A DNA stretch of 64,000 nt, from the NCBI GenBank assembly GCA_012523545.1, contig JAAYIH010000027.1:79073-143072 (forward strand), written 5' to 3'. Shown one piece after another: positions 38,063 through 46,731 of the stretch. The DNA is from Bacillota bacterium (lineage in GTDB: Bacteria; Bacillota; Proteinivoracia; UBA4975). Made by a program: the position numbers and the translations under genes. Positions within the stretch are counted from its first letter, which is position 1. Each line of letters opens with the position of its first letter. The notes below the pieces were generated by a model, which was given only the letters and a program-made list of their open reading frames with translations, was not told the DNA's origin and did not search any database.

Positions 38063-38080
38063 TTGTGTCGCAGGACACAA
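38063..38080 (+). promoter_or_regulatory. CRP/FNR-family operator palindrome
   Basis: TTGTGTC-GCAG-GACACAA perfect inverted repeat (TGTGT-N6-ACACA). Confidence 0.6.
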
Positions 38081-38139
38081 TTTTATTTTGTCAGCCGGGA
38101 TAAAATAAGGACAATGAAAAAGAAAAAGGAGGTGAGTTC

Positions 38140-38916
38140 TTGGTAAACAAAGTATGGTTGCATCACAACAGCTGGGATGAGGTTGCGGAGTATCTGAAGC
38201 GGTCGCAGGTCATCATTATTCCCGTTGGCAGCATTGAGCAGCATGGGGAACACTTGCCACTGGGGACGGACACAATGGTCGCCGAAGCCATTGCCCAGTC
38301 CGTTGCCGAGCAGGCAGGCGTACTGACGGCGCCTGCGGTAAGTTACGGCTGGAGCCCGCACCACATGGTTTTGCCCGGCACAGTAACCATCCGCCCCGAA
38401 GTTCTCATTGAATATCTCTACGATGTTATCGAAAGCCTGGCTCAACACGGGTTCAAAAAGTTTTTGCTGCTGAACGGCCATCGCATTGTCAACATCAGCT
38501 GGATGCAAATTGCCGGAGAGCGGGCGAAGCGGAAGCTGGCGGTGGATGTCCTGGTAGCCGATCCGGCCTATCTGTCCAAGGAGCTGGCAAAGCAGGAAGG
38601 AATGGGGCTCATAGGCCATGCCGACGAGCTGGAAACCTCTCATATGCTCTATGTTCGCGGCGAATTTGTGCAAATGGAAAAAGCCCGGGATTTTTCCCAC
38701 CAACGTCCGGACTACAAGCAGGTGGATCCCCGGGTAGAAAAAGACACTCTCTGCTATGTCCCCAGCACCAAAGAGGAAATGGGCGAGTCGGTCAGGGCGG
38801 CCGGAGGTACATCGGGGCAACCCACCAGATCCTCTGTTGAGTTCGGCGCCAAATACCATGATTGGGTGGTAGCGAAGCTGGTCACAATCATTAAGGAATG
38901 GCAGATAAGTAACTAG
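38140..38916 (+). CDS. Creatininase (creatinine amidohydrolase) family protein
   Basis: IIIPVGSIEQHGEHLPLGTDTMVAEAIA, LLLNGHRIVNISWMQ, GHADELETSHML metal ligands; TTG start after AAGGAGGTG. Confidence 0.85.
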   Translation: MVNKVWLHHNSWDEVAEYLKRSQVIIIPVGSIEQHGEHLPLGTDTMVAEAIAQSVAEQAGVLTAPAVSYGWSPHHMVLPGTVTIRPEVLIEYLYDVIESLAQHGFKKFLLLNGHRIVNISWMQIAGERAKRKLAVDVLVADPAYLSKELAKQEGMGLIGHADELETSHMLYVRGEFVQMEKARDFSHQRPDYKQVDPRVEKDTLCYVPSTKEEMGESVRAAGGTSGQPTRSSVEFGAKYHDWVVAKLVTIIKEWQISN

Positions 38917-38967
38917 CATCCCCTCTATTTCAATTCCGTCATACCAAAAAAAGAAAGGGGAAAAAGG

Positions 38968-39237
38968 ATGCCTGCTGCGAAGAAGGAAAGTTTGATTGTA
39001 GCGGTCTTTTTTATCATCACCCTGCTCATGACCAATCCGCCCGTGGTGAACTGGGTCAGCGCCTATGCCGAGGAAAATCCTCTGCTCTTCGGCTGGCCCA
39101 CACTGTGGGTATGGTTGCAGGTCTGGTACCTGCTCATGATCGGCGGCCTGATTTGGTTTGGCCTCAAGTTTAAGAGTTGGAATGTGGAGTACATCGAAGA
39201 GTCGGTAGAGGGACATCTGGACGGGGGTGACAAATAG
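38968..39237 (+). CDS. Small membrane subunit accompanying the SSS-family symporter
   Basis: Two TM helices; its TAG overlaps the GTG of the downstream symporter by 1 nt. Confidence 0.65.
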   Translation: MPAAKKESLIVAVFFIITLLMTNPPVVNWVSAYAEENPLLFGWPTLWVWLQVWYLLMIGGLIWFGLKFKSWNVEYIEESVEGHLDGGDK

Positions 39238-40727
39238 TGGAAAACTGGATGCTCGGCACTGCAATAATCGGCATTTACCTGGCGCTCACGCTGTATATCG
39301 GCTATCGTAGCTGGAAGGCAAGCCAAAAATATGAGAACAGTATCGAAGACTTTGCTGTGGCCAGCGGTTCCTTTGGCATCTTAGTGCTCACCCTGACCTT
39401 TGCCGCTACTTTCCACAGCGCATACGCCTTCACCGGCATCGTCGGGTTTGTCTACAATGACGGCGTAGGATTTTGGGTCAACGGTCTGTGGCTGGTGCCC
39501 CCTGCTCTGTTGTTCTGGATCTTCGGTCGCCGCCTGTGGATTTTGGGCAAGAAACACAAGTTTTTCTCTTTGGCTGAGTATATGGCCAAATTTTATAACT
39601 CCGACTTAATTGGTCTGTTAACTGTTCTAATTCATGCGGTATTTATCACGCCCTATATCGGCATCCAGCTGACAGGTTCAGGTTATATCTTCGAAACGGT
39701 AACTGAAGGAATGATTCCCTTTGCCCTGGGCGCCACAGTCATGATGGTTATTCTGATCATTTACGTCTGGGCAGGGGGTATGCGGGCTGTGGCCTGGACC
39801 GACACATTCCAGGGCATCTTTATGTTCATTGGGATTTTGCTCGGCAGCTGGCTGATTGTCCGCAATGTGGCCGGATCGGCGACGGCTGCTTTCCAGGAGG
39901 CAGTTCAAGCAATACCGGAGTTCTTCTCGCTGCCGGGGCCCTCGGGAGCGATTACGCCAGGGAACTACATTTCCCGCTGGGTGGTCACCTGCCTGGGAAT
40001 GGCCATGGGGCCGCACATCATTATCCGGATGTTCACGGCCAAGTCTTTGAAGGTCCTGAAGTGGTCCAGCATTCTCGGCGCAGTTTACCTTACCGTCATC
40101 TACTGGTTTACGCCGGCCGTTGGCGCCCTGGCCCGGGTCATTTCGCCCGGTGCAGCGCGTCCCGACCAGTTGATGGTCGACTACCTCTGGCAATATACAC
40201 CGGTAATATTTGCGGCAATTATGCTGGGCGGCGGGTTCGCTGCCGCCATGTCCACCGCCGATTCCCAGGCCCACGCCGTGGCGACAACTGTATCGGTGGA
40301 CCTTTACAAAAAGCATATTAAGCCGAATGCCACCTCCCGGCAGTTGACCATGGTTTCCCGCTGGATGATCGTCATCCTGTCGCTGGTTAGCTTGTACATC
40401 GCCATCACCAGTCCTCAGGCGCTGGTCAACTTGCTGGCAATCTCCACCGGCGGCATCGCTCAGTTGACGCCCGCTTTTGTCGGCAGCTTGTATTGGAAGC
40501 GGTCCAGCAAGGCCGGAGCCCTGGCCAGCATCATCGGCGGCCTGGCTGCTCTGATTATCACTCAGTTCTACTGGGTTAACCCCTTTGGACTTGGCGTGTT
40601 GGCGCCCTTCTGGGGCTTGGTTGTCGGCAGCATCCTGTTTGTCGTCGTCAGCCTGATTACCCCGCCGGTGGACGAGAAGACCATTGAGGAAACCCAAGTA
40701 TTTGCCACCGAGGTAATCAACGGATAA
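39237..40727 (+). CDS. Sodium:solute symporter family (SSS) transporter
   Basis: Multi-TM; FAVASGSFGILVLTLTFAATFHSAYAFTGIVGF, FAAAMSTADSQAHAVATTVSVDLYK. Confidence 0.88.
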   Translation: MENWMLGTAIIGIYLALTLYIGYRSWKASQKYENSIEDFAVASGSFGILVLTLTFAATFHSAYAFTGIVGFVYNDGVGFWVNGLWLVPPALLFWIFGRRLWILGKKHKFFSLAEYMAKFYNSDLIGLLTVLIHAVFITPYIGIQLTGSGYIFETVTEGMIPFALGATVMMVILIIYVWAGGMRAVAWTDTFQGIFMFIGILLGSWLIVRNVAGSATAAFQEAVQAIPEFFSLPGPSGAITPGNYISRWVVTCLGMAMGPHIIIRMFTAKSLKVLKWSSILGAVYLTVIYWFTPAVGALARVISPGAARPDQLMVDYLWQYTPVIFAAIMLGGGFAAAMSTADSQAHAVATTVSVDLYKKHIKPNATSRQLTMVSRWMIVILSLVSLYIAITSPQALVNLLAISTGGIAQLTPAFVGSLYWKRSSKAGALASIIGGLAALIITQFYWVNPFGLGVLAPFWGLVVGSILFVVVSLITPPVDEKTIEETQVFATEVING

Positions 40728-40743
40728 TTTAATAAAGTGTGGT

Positions 40744-40768
40744 GCGGCCCTGCTTTTGGAAGGGCCGC
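40744..40768 (+). terminator. Hairpin terminator between symporter and regulator genes
   Basis: GCGGCCCT-9 nt-AGGGCCGC-TTTACTATTTT. Confidence 0.55.
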
Positions 40769-40840
40769 TTTACTATTTTAGCAGGATTCAGCACGGCCTT
40801 TGGCGTATTATTGTGTACTAACATTACAGAGGGCCTGCAT

Positions 40841-41533
40841 GTGGATGGGTTGTTATTGAAGCTTCTGGGCGACTGCGGCGTAGTAAGGGCCTATAATCCC
40901 AACGAGATTATTCACCTGGCCCATATACCTCCGGAAACCGTTTTTCTTATTCACGAAGGGAAAGTCAAGCACTTGGTTTATAATGAGAACGGCGAAGAAA
41001 AGATCCTCCTCATCCTGAAGGAGGGCGATATCTTTGGCGAGGTGACCTATTTTCAGCAGGACGCCAACATGGTGGTAACCCAGGCCATCAGTCCCTGCCG
41101 GATCGCTTCAATTCCCGCAACCAAGTTTCAAAAAAAGCTTGAAGAACACCCCGAGTTATATCCCGAGATTGTCAGGTTGCTTACGTACAAGATGCGGATA
41201 GTTATGTCCCAAATCAAGGATATGGCCTTCCAGAACGTTGAAGGACGGCTGGCCAATCTGCTCCTGCGCCTGGCCGACCAACAGGGCAAGGTGACAGAAT
41301 CGGGGCATGTTATGATCGACTTCGATGTTACCCATCAGGAACTGGCCAACATGATTGCGGCCTACCGCTCTACGGTATCCAGGATAATGCGCCGTCTGTG
41401 TATGCATCAAATCATCCGGGTGGTACAAAAGCGGGTAACAATCCTGGATTATTTGGGTCTGCAGCAAATCGCCAATTCTAGTTCTGAACAGAAAGAAACG
41501 CCACCAGAGGCGCGGGCAAGAGGCTTACCCTGA
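40841..41533 (+). CDS. CRP/FNR-family transcriptional regulator
   Basis: cNMP-binding-like LKEGDIFGEVTYFQQDANMV; HTH VTHQELANMIAAYRSTVSRIMRRLCMHQII. N-terminal start uncertain. Confidence 0.85.
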   Translation: MDGLLLKLLGDCGVVRAYNPNEIIHLAHIPPETVFLIHEGKVKHLVYNENGEEKILLILKEGDIFGEVTYFQQDANMVVTQAISPCRIASIPATKFQKKLEEHPELYPEIVRLLTYKMRIVMSQIKDMAFQNVEGRLANLLLRLADQQGKVTESGHVMIDFDVTHQELANMIAAYRSTVSRIMRRLCMHQIIRVVQKRVTILDYLGLQQIANSSSEQKETPPEARARGLP

Positions 41534-41626
41534 GGACGGCAAAACAGCAGAGCTGAAGTAAGCTTGGAATCTCGATTACAATCCGCACTATTACCGATAA
41601 AATTTTAAGCTAATAATTAAAACAAA

Positions 41627-41651
41627 AAGTCAAGGCTGTGGGCCTTGACTT
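41627..41651 (-). terminator. Intrinsic terminator (minus strand, tRNA-Trp; possibly bidirectional)
   Basis: AAGTCAAGGC-5 nt-GCCTTGACTT with an A-rich tract to the left (U-tract on the minus strand). Confidence 0.7.
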
Positions 41652-41663
41652 AATTACATTATA

Positions 41664-41739
<76 letters not shown>

Positions 41740-41991
41740 GCAACGTCTATAATTATAAAGGAACCTGCCGGCAATGTCAATGTGATTGCCTGGCAGGATA
41801 CCTGGAAGGATTAACGCCATATTTTGGCTTCAGGATACCCTTGTTTTTCCATTTTCTTATCGTATTTGCTTTTTTAAAAAATATATTTAAATTAGTAAGG
41901 GCGCATTTTCCTTAAATTACTTTCCGCCCTTAAGGGTGCTGCACCAGTTTCTCCTTCCTGGCAGCGTGAACGTTCTACTGGAGTTTGCCAG

Positions 41992-42020
41992 CGGCAGCTG
42001 CGCGCAGCTGCCGTTTTTTG
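41992..42020 (+). terminator. Intrinsic terminator/attenuator upstream of the D-cysteine desulfhydrase operon
   Basis: CGGCAGCTGC-gc-GCAGCTGCCG-TTTTTT. Confidence 0.75.
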
Positions 42021-42095
42021 TTGCCGGGCAGGAAAACAAGTGAAACTATGGAATAATATAATGACAGGCCCTCTGCAAAGGAGGATAAATTTTTT

Positions 42096-43109
42096 ATGCC
42101 CGTGCTCGACAAACGCCTGGAACTTGGCCACCTGCCCACTCCCCTGGAACGGGCGGACAAGCTGACAGATTTCCTGGCCGGCCCCCGGATATTTATCAAG
42201 CGGGACGATGCCACCGGCCTGGCCGGAGGCGGCAACAAGGTCCGCAAGCTGGAATACCTGGCGGCAGCTGCCCTGGAACAGGGCGCCAACTGCCTGGTCA
42301 CAGTAGGCGGTCCCCAGTCCAACCACGCCCGGTTGACCGCTGCTGCAGCTGCCCGCCTGGGTTTAAAGTGCCGCCTGTATTTACAGGGCCAGGCTCCCCG
42401 GAAACTGGCGGGCAATATCCTTTTGGACAGGCTGCTGGGCGCCGAGCTGGTTTTCTGCGGCGAAGCCGGGTACCCGGAAATCTATGCGCAGATTGACCGG
42501 GACGGGGCCAGGCTGAGGGAGCAGGGCGTGGAAATATATAAAATTCCCGTGGGCGGTTCAACCCCCGTCGGCGCTCTGGGCTATGTCCGGGCGGTGACGG
42601 AAGAGCTGGTTCCTCAGTGCCGGCAGGCGGGGTTGAGGCCCGCGGCTATTATTGTCGCCGCCGGCTCCGGCGGCACCATGGCGGGACTGATGCTGGGTCT
42701 GGCTGTGGCCGGCTGGGAAGTTCCCGTTTGCGGGTACAGCGTCGGTCCCGACGCCCGGACCCTGCAGCGGGAAGTGGCCGACATCCACAACGGGGCCGCC
42801 CGGCTGCTGGGGGTGCCCCACTGCATCCAGCCCGAACAGGTTTGCATTGACGCGACTCCGAGCGGGACCGGTTACGGCATTGCCACGCCGCAAGCCCTGG
42901 AGGCTCTCGCCCTCTTCGCCCGCCTGGAAGGGATACTCCTGGATTCGGTTTACACCGCCAAAGCCGCCGCCGGCATGATTGCCGACATCCGCCGGGGCAG
43001 GTGGAAGGACGAAGCCGTTGTTTTCCTGCACACCGGCGGCTGGCCGGCGCTTTTTGCCAAAGACGATGTGGAATTATGGCTGCGCGAGGAGGGTGAGCAG
43101 TGCCGTTAA
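42096..43109 (+). CDS. D-cysteine desulfhydrase / ACC deaminase family PLP enzyme
   Basis: IFIKRDDATGLAGGGNKVRKLEYL, GGPQSNHARLTAAAAARLG, AAGSGGTMAGLMLG. Confidence 0.85.
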   Translation: MPVLDKRLELGHLPTPLERADKLTDFLAGPRIFIKRDDATGLAGGGNKVRKLEYLAAAALEQGANCLVTVGGPQSNHARLTAAAAARLGLKCRLYLQGQAPRKLAGNILLDRLLGAELVFCGEAGYPEIYAQIDRDGARLREQGVEIYKIPVGGSTPVGALGYVRAVTEELVPQCRQAGLRPAAIIVAAGSGGTMAGLMLGLAVAGWEVPVCGYSVGPDARTLQREVADIHNGAARLLGVPHCIQPEQVCIDATPSGTGYGIATPQALEALALFARLEGILLDSVYTAKAAAGMIADIRRGRWKDEAVVFLHTGGWPALFAKDDVELWLREEGEQCR

Positions 43110-43798
43110 TCGCAGTAACCTGCATGTACGATGACAAAGAACGGCGGAGTTTCCTCAAGGACGGCTACATACAGGCCCTGGAAAGGGTTGGCGCCGTTGC
43201 CGCCGTGTTGCCGCCGTCCCTCTCCCCCCAGGCCAGCGCTCAGGCGCTGAGCCGCATGGACGGTTTGCTCCTCAGCGGGGGAACGGATGTGGCGCCCCTG
43301 CGTTACGGTCAACAGCCCCGCCCCAACCTGGGGCCGGTTGACCCGCTCCGGGATGAACAGGAATTCGCCCTGGTGCGGAAAGCCATTGAGCTGGGCTTGC
43401 CCATCCTGGGTATCTGCCGGGGCATGCAAGTTATCAATGCCGTTTTGGGCGGCGATCTGATTCAACATATAGACGGGAACATTCAGCATCAACAGCAGGC
43501 CCCGGGCTGGCACCGCCATCACAGCGTACGCATCGAGCCCGGCACAATCCTGGCCCGGGCGCTGGGCCGCAGCGAGCTGGGTGTCAACAGTTTCCACCAC
43601 CAGGCCGTGGGCACGGTGGCTCCCGGGCTCAAGGTCAGTGCCCGCTCCCCCGACGGCATCATTGAGGCCGTCGAAAGCAGCGAGCCCTGGATTCTGGCGG
43701 TGCAATGGCACCCCGAGCTGATGTGGCAGCGGCATGAAGAGTTCCTGGCCATATTCCGGGCCTTTGTGGGCGCCTGCAGGGGCGAAGAGAATGGGTAA
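43100..43798 (+). CDS. Gamma-glutamyl-gamma-aminobutyrate hydrolase family (peptidase C26)
   Basis: LLLSGGTDVAPLRYGQQP, PILGICRGMQVINAVLGGDLIQHI, VNSFHHQAV, VQWHPE. Confidence 0.9.
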   Translation: MPLIAVTCMYDDKERRSFLKDGYIQALERVGAVAAVLPPSLSPQASAQALSRMDGLLLSGGTDVAPLRYGQQPRPNLGPVDPLRDEQEFALVRKAIELGLPILGICRGMQVINAVLGGDLIQHIDGNIQHQQQAPGWHRHHSVRIEPGTILARALGRSELGVNSFHHQAVGTVAPGLKVSARSPDGIIEAVESSEPWILAVQWHPELMWQRHEEFLAIFRAFVGACRGEENG

Positions 43799-44861
43799 AA
43801 GGCTGCGGGATTGGGGGATAATTTTGCCCGGTCTCCCCCCGGGAAAGCTCAATGCCATCACCGATGTCCGGGGCGTTGGCGTAGGCCACTGCACCGTCAT
43901 CGAAGGCGACTCCATCCGCACCGGCGTCACCGCCGTCCTGCCCCACCCGGGCAATTTGTTTGTGCACAAGGTGCCGGCCGCCGTGGAGGTAATCAACGGG
44001 TTTGGCAAAGCCGTCGGCCTCAGCCAGGTCAAAGAACTGGGGGAAATCGAGACGCCCATAATCCTTACCAACACCCTCAGCGTCGGCGTCGCTCTGGACG
44101 CCCTGGTGGAATACAAGCTGGAACGCAACCCCGAAATAGGGCGCAAATTTCCTACCGTCAACGGCGTGGTGGCGGAATGCAACGACGGTTTCCTCAACGA
44201 CATCCGCGCCCGGGCCGTCACCCGCCGGCACGTCCGGGCCGCCATCGCCGCCGCCGGTACCGGGTTGCCCCGGGAAGGCAATGTGGGGGCGGGAACGGGC
44301 ATGTCTTCCTTTGACCACAAAGGCGGCATCGGCACCAGTTCCCGGGTGGCCGAGCCTTATACCGTAGGGGTGCTGGTGCTGAGCAACTTTGGGCGCTGGC
44401 CCCAGTTGAAGATTGCCGGTGTGCCGGTGGGTCAATTGCTGCCCGGGCCCCAACCGGCCGGGCAGGAGCAGGGTTCCATAGTCATCATCGTGGCCACCGA
44501 CGCGCCCCTGGACGCCAGGCAGCTGGGCCGCCTGGCCAGGCGGGCGGGCTTTGGTCTGGCCCGCACCGGCTCGGTGGCCGGTCACGGCAGCGGCGACTTC
44601 GTCATCGCCTTTTCCACCGGCGTCAACTGCCAGGCCGTTGACCAGGACCGCCTGGCGGCAGAACGCCTGCGGGACGACAAGCTGGAACCTCTTTTTCAGG
44701 CCACGGTGGAGGCCACCGAGGAGGCCATTCTCAACGCCCTGTTTGCCGCAGAAGCCATGGAAGGGCGCGACGGCAACAGCCGCAAAGCCCTGCCGGTGGC
44801 AGATATCCTGGAGATTCTGAGCAAGTACCGCGCCATTAACAAGGGGAGGAATGACATTTGA
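43791..44861 (+). CDS. P1/DmpA family aminopeptidase (N-terminal nucleophile autoproteolytic)
   Basis: LNAITDVRGVGVGHCTVIEG; VGAGTGMSSFDHKGGIGTSSR; GVLVLSNFG around the expected autocleavage serine. Confidence 0.88.
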   Translation: MGKRLRDWGIILPGLPPGKLNAITDVRGVGVGHCTVIEGDSIRTGVTAVLPHPGNLFVHKVPAAVEVINGFGKAVGLSQVKELGEIETPIILTNTLSVGVALDALVEYKLERNPEIGRKFPTVNGVVAECNDGFLNDIRARAVTRRHVRAAIAAAGTGLPREGNVGAGTGMSSFDHKGGIGTSSRVAEPYTVGVLVLSNFGRWPQLKIAGVPVGQLLPGPQPAGQEQGSIVIIVATDAPLDARQLGRLARRAGFGLARTGSVAGHGSGDFVIAFSTGVNCQAVDQDRLAAERLRDDKLEPLFQATVEATEEAILNALFAAEAMEGRDGNSRKALPVADILEILSKYRAINKGRNDI

Positions 44862-45874
44862 AGCAAGCGGAAGTATTGGTGGAAGTAACCCGGGGACCGT
44901 TGGTGGAGAACTGGCACCGGGGGCATGTGGCTGTAGTGGACTGGCAGGGGAAGTTGCTGTACAGCGCCGGCGACCCGTATCACATTACGTACTGGCGCAG
45001 TTCGGCCAAACCCTTCCAGGCCTTGCCGGTGGTGGAGTCCGGCGCCGCCGACAGGTTCGGCATTACCCCCCGGGAACTGGCCCTGTTCTGCGCTTCCCAT
45101 AATGGTGAGGAGATGCATACCGAAACGGTCAAGGGCATCTTTGCCAAGCTGGGTAAAGATCCTGCCCTGCTTCAGTGCGGGGTGCACATGCCCTACCATG
45201 CGCCCACCGCCAAGGCCATGCTTCGGGCGGGGCAGGAACCCACGCCTCTGCACTGCAATTGCTCGGGCAAGCATTCGGGCATGCTGGCCTTATGCGTCCA
45301 TCTGGGCTATGACCCGGGCACTTACCTGGAGCCGGACCACCCCGTCCAGCAGCTAATCCTGGATTATATTGCCGACTTGACCGGGTATCCCCGGGGAGAA
45401 ATAGCCATCGGCATCGACGGTTGCGGCGTTCCCGTCCACGGGTTGCCCGTTTACAACATGGCCTGGGCCTATGCCCGCCTGGCCCGGCCCGCAGGCTTGA
45501 GCCCGCAAAGGGCCGAGGCCTGCCGCCGAGTGGCATCCGCCATGATTGCCCATCCCGAAATGGTGGGCGGCACTGACCGCTTCTGCACCGAACTGATGCG
45601 GGCGGGGGGCGGCCAACTGGTGGGCAAGGCCGGCGCCGCCGGCGTCTACTGCGTGGGCATAATGGATGAAGGCATAGGCATTGCCGTCAAGTGCGAAGAC
45701 GGTTCCGGTAGAGGCCGGGCTCCGGCGGTGGTGGAAATCCTGGCGCAGTTGGGATACCTGGATTCCGGCCAGCTGGAGGCCCTGGCCAAATTCCACCGCC
45801 CGCAAAACCTCAACCACCGCAAGGAAAAATGCGGCGAGGTAATCCCCGTAGTGCGCCTGAAAAAGGAGTGCTGA
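44858..45874 (+). CDS. L-asparaginase II family (Rhizobium-type) protein
   Basis: VEVTRGPLVENWHRGHVAVVDWQGK, RSSAKPFQALPVVESG, CASHNGE, CNCSGKHSGMLA, GIDGCGVPVHGLP. Confidence 0.88.
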   Translation: MKQAEVLVEVTRGPLVENWHRGHVAVVDWQGKLLYSAGDPYHITYWRSSAKPFQALPVVESGAADRFGITPRELALFCASHNGEEMHTETVKGIFAKLGKDPALLQCGVHMPYHAPTAKAMLRAGQEPTPLHCNCSGKHSGMLALCVHLGYDPGTYLEPDHPVQQLILDYIADLTGYPRGEIAIGIDGCGVPVHGLPVYNMAWAYARLARPAGLSPQRAEACRRVASAMIAHPEMVGGTDRFCTELMRAGGGQLVGKAGAAGVYCVGIMDEGIGIAVKCEDGSGRGRAPAVVEILAQLGYLDSGQLEALAKFHRPQNLNHRKEKCGEVIPVVRLKKEC

Positions 45875-45876
45875 AC

Positions 45877-46686
45877 GTGAGGGTATTTATATCTGCCGAC
45901 CTGGAAGGCATATCCGGCGTCGTCCACGCCGAACACACCCGCCGCGACGGCCGGGAGCACGATCTGGCCCGGCGCCTGATGACGGCGGAGGTCAATGCCG
46001 CCATTGAAGGGGCCCTGGCGGGCGGGGCCGGCGAAGTGGTGGTCAACGATTCCCACGGCACCATGCGCAACCTGCTGCCCGACCTCCTGCACCCCAAGGC
46101 CCAGCTGATAACCGGTTCGCCCAAGCCCCTGTCCATGATGGAGGGGATTGACGACGGCGCTTACTGCTGCGCAATGTTTGTCGGCTACCATGCCCGCATG
46201 GGCCAGCCGGGGGTCCTCAGCCACACCTACCACGGAGCGGTGGTGCGGGAGGTGCGCCTCAACGGCCGGGCCATGGGCGAGACGGGTATCAACGCCGCTT
46301 TGGCGGGTTATTTTGGCGTCCCGGTGACCCTGGTGACGGGTGACGACCGGGTGTGCCGGGAGGCGGCGGACCTCATCCCGGGGATCGTTACCGCCCCGGT
46401 CAAGCACGCCAGGACCCGGTTTTCGGCCCGCTGCCTGCATCCCCAGGCGGCCTGCGCGCTGATCCGCGCCAGGGCCGAGGAAGCCGTAAGGGCCAAAGTG
46501 GAGCCCCTGGTGCTGGCGCAACCCGTCACCCTGGAACTGAGTTTTCTCCACTCCGGCCAGGCCGAGGCGGTGGCGGGACTGCCGGGGGTGGAAATGCTCG
46601 ACCCTGTCACCGTGAGCTTTACCGGAGATATGCTCCAGACCTTTCGCGTGCTGCGGGCCCTGCTGACCCTGGCGGCGTCGGTGTAA
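45877..46686 (+). CDS. D-aminopeptidase DppA family (peptidase M55)
   Basis: VRVFISADLEGISGVVHAEHT; VNDSHGTMRNLLPDLLHPKAQLI; FVGYHARMG. Confidence 0.92.
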   Translation: MRVFISADLEGISGVVHAEHTRRDGREHDLARRLMTAEVNAAIEGALAGGAGEVVVNDSHGTMRNLLPDLLHPKAQLITGSPKPLSMMEGIDDGAYCCAMFVGYHARMGQPGVLSHTYHGAVVREVRLNGRAMGETGINAALAGYFGVPVTLVTGDDRVCREAADLIPGIVTAPVKHARTRFSARCLHPQAACALIRARAEEAVRAKVEPLVLAQPVTLELSFLHSGQAEAVAGLPGVEMLDPVTVSFTGDMLQTFRVLRALLTLAASV

Positions 46687-46731
46687 GCCGGGGCGCCCCG
46701 CAGCTGTCGTCATGCAAGGAGGAGACCGCAA

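Noticed and set aside
34304-38140. CRISPR array accompanying cas6
   Set aside because: No regularly spaced direct repeats seen on reading the surrounding sequence; only the cas6 gene is supported.
40739-40840. N-terminal extension of the CRP-like regulator in the ORF track
   Set aside because: The first ~34 codons cover a terminator-like hairpin (40744-40768); a start near 40841 is more likely.
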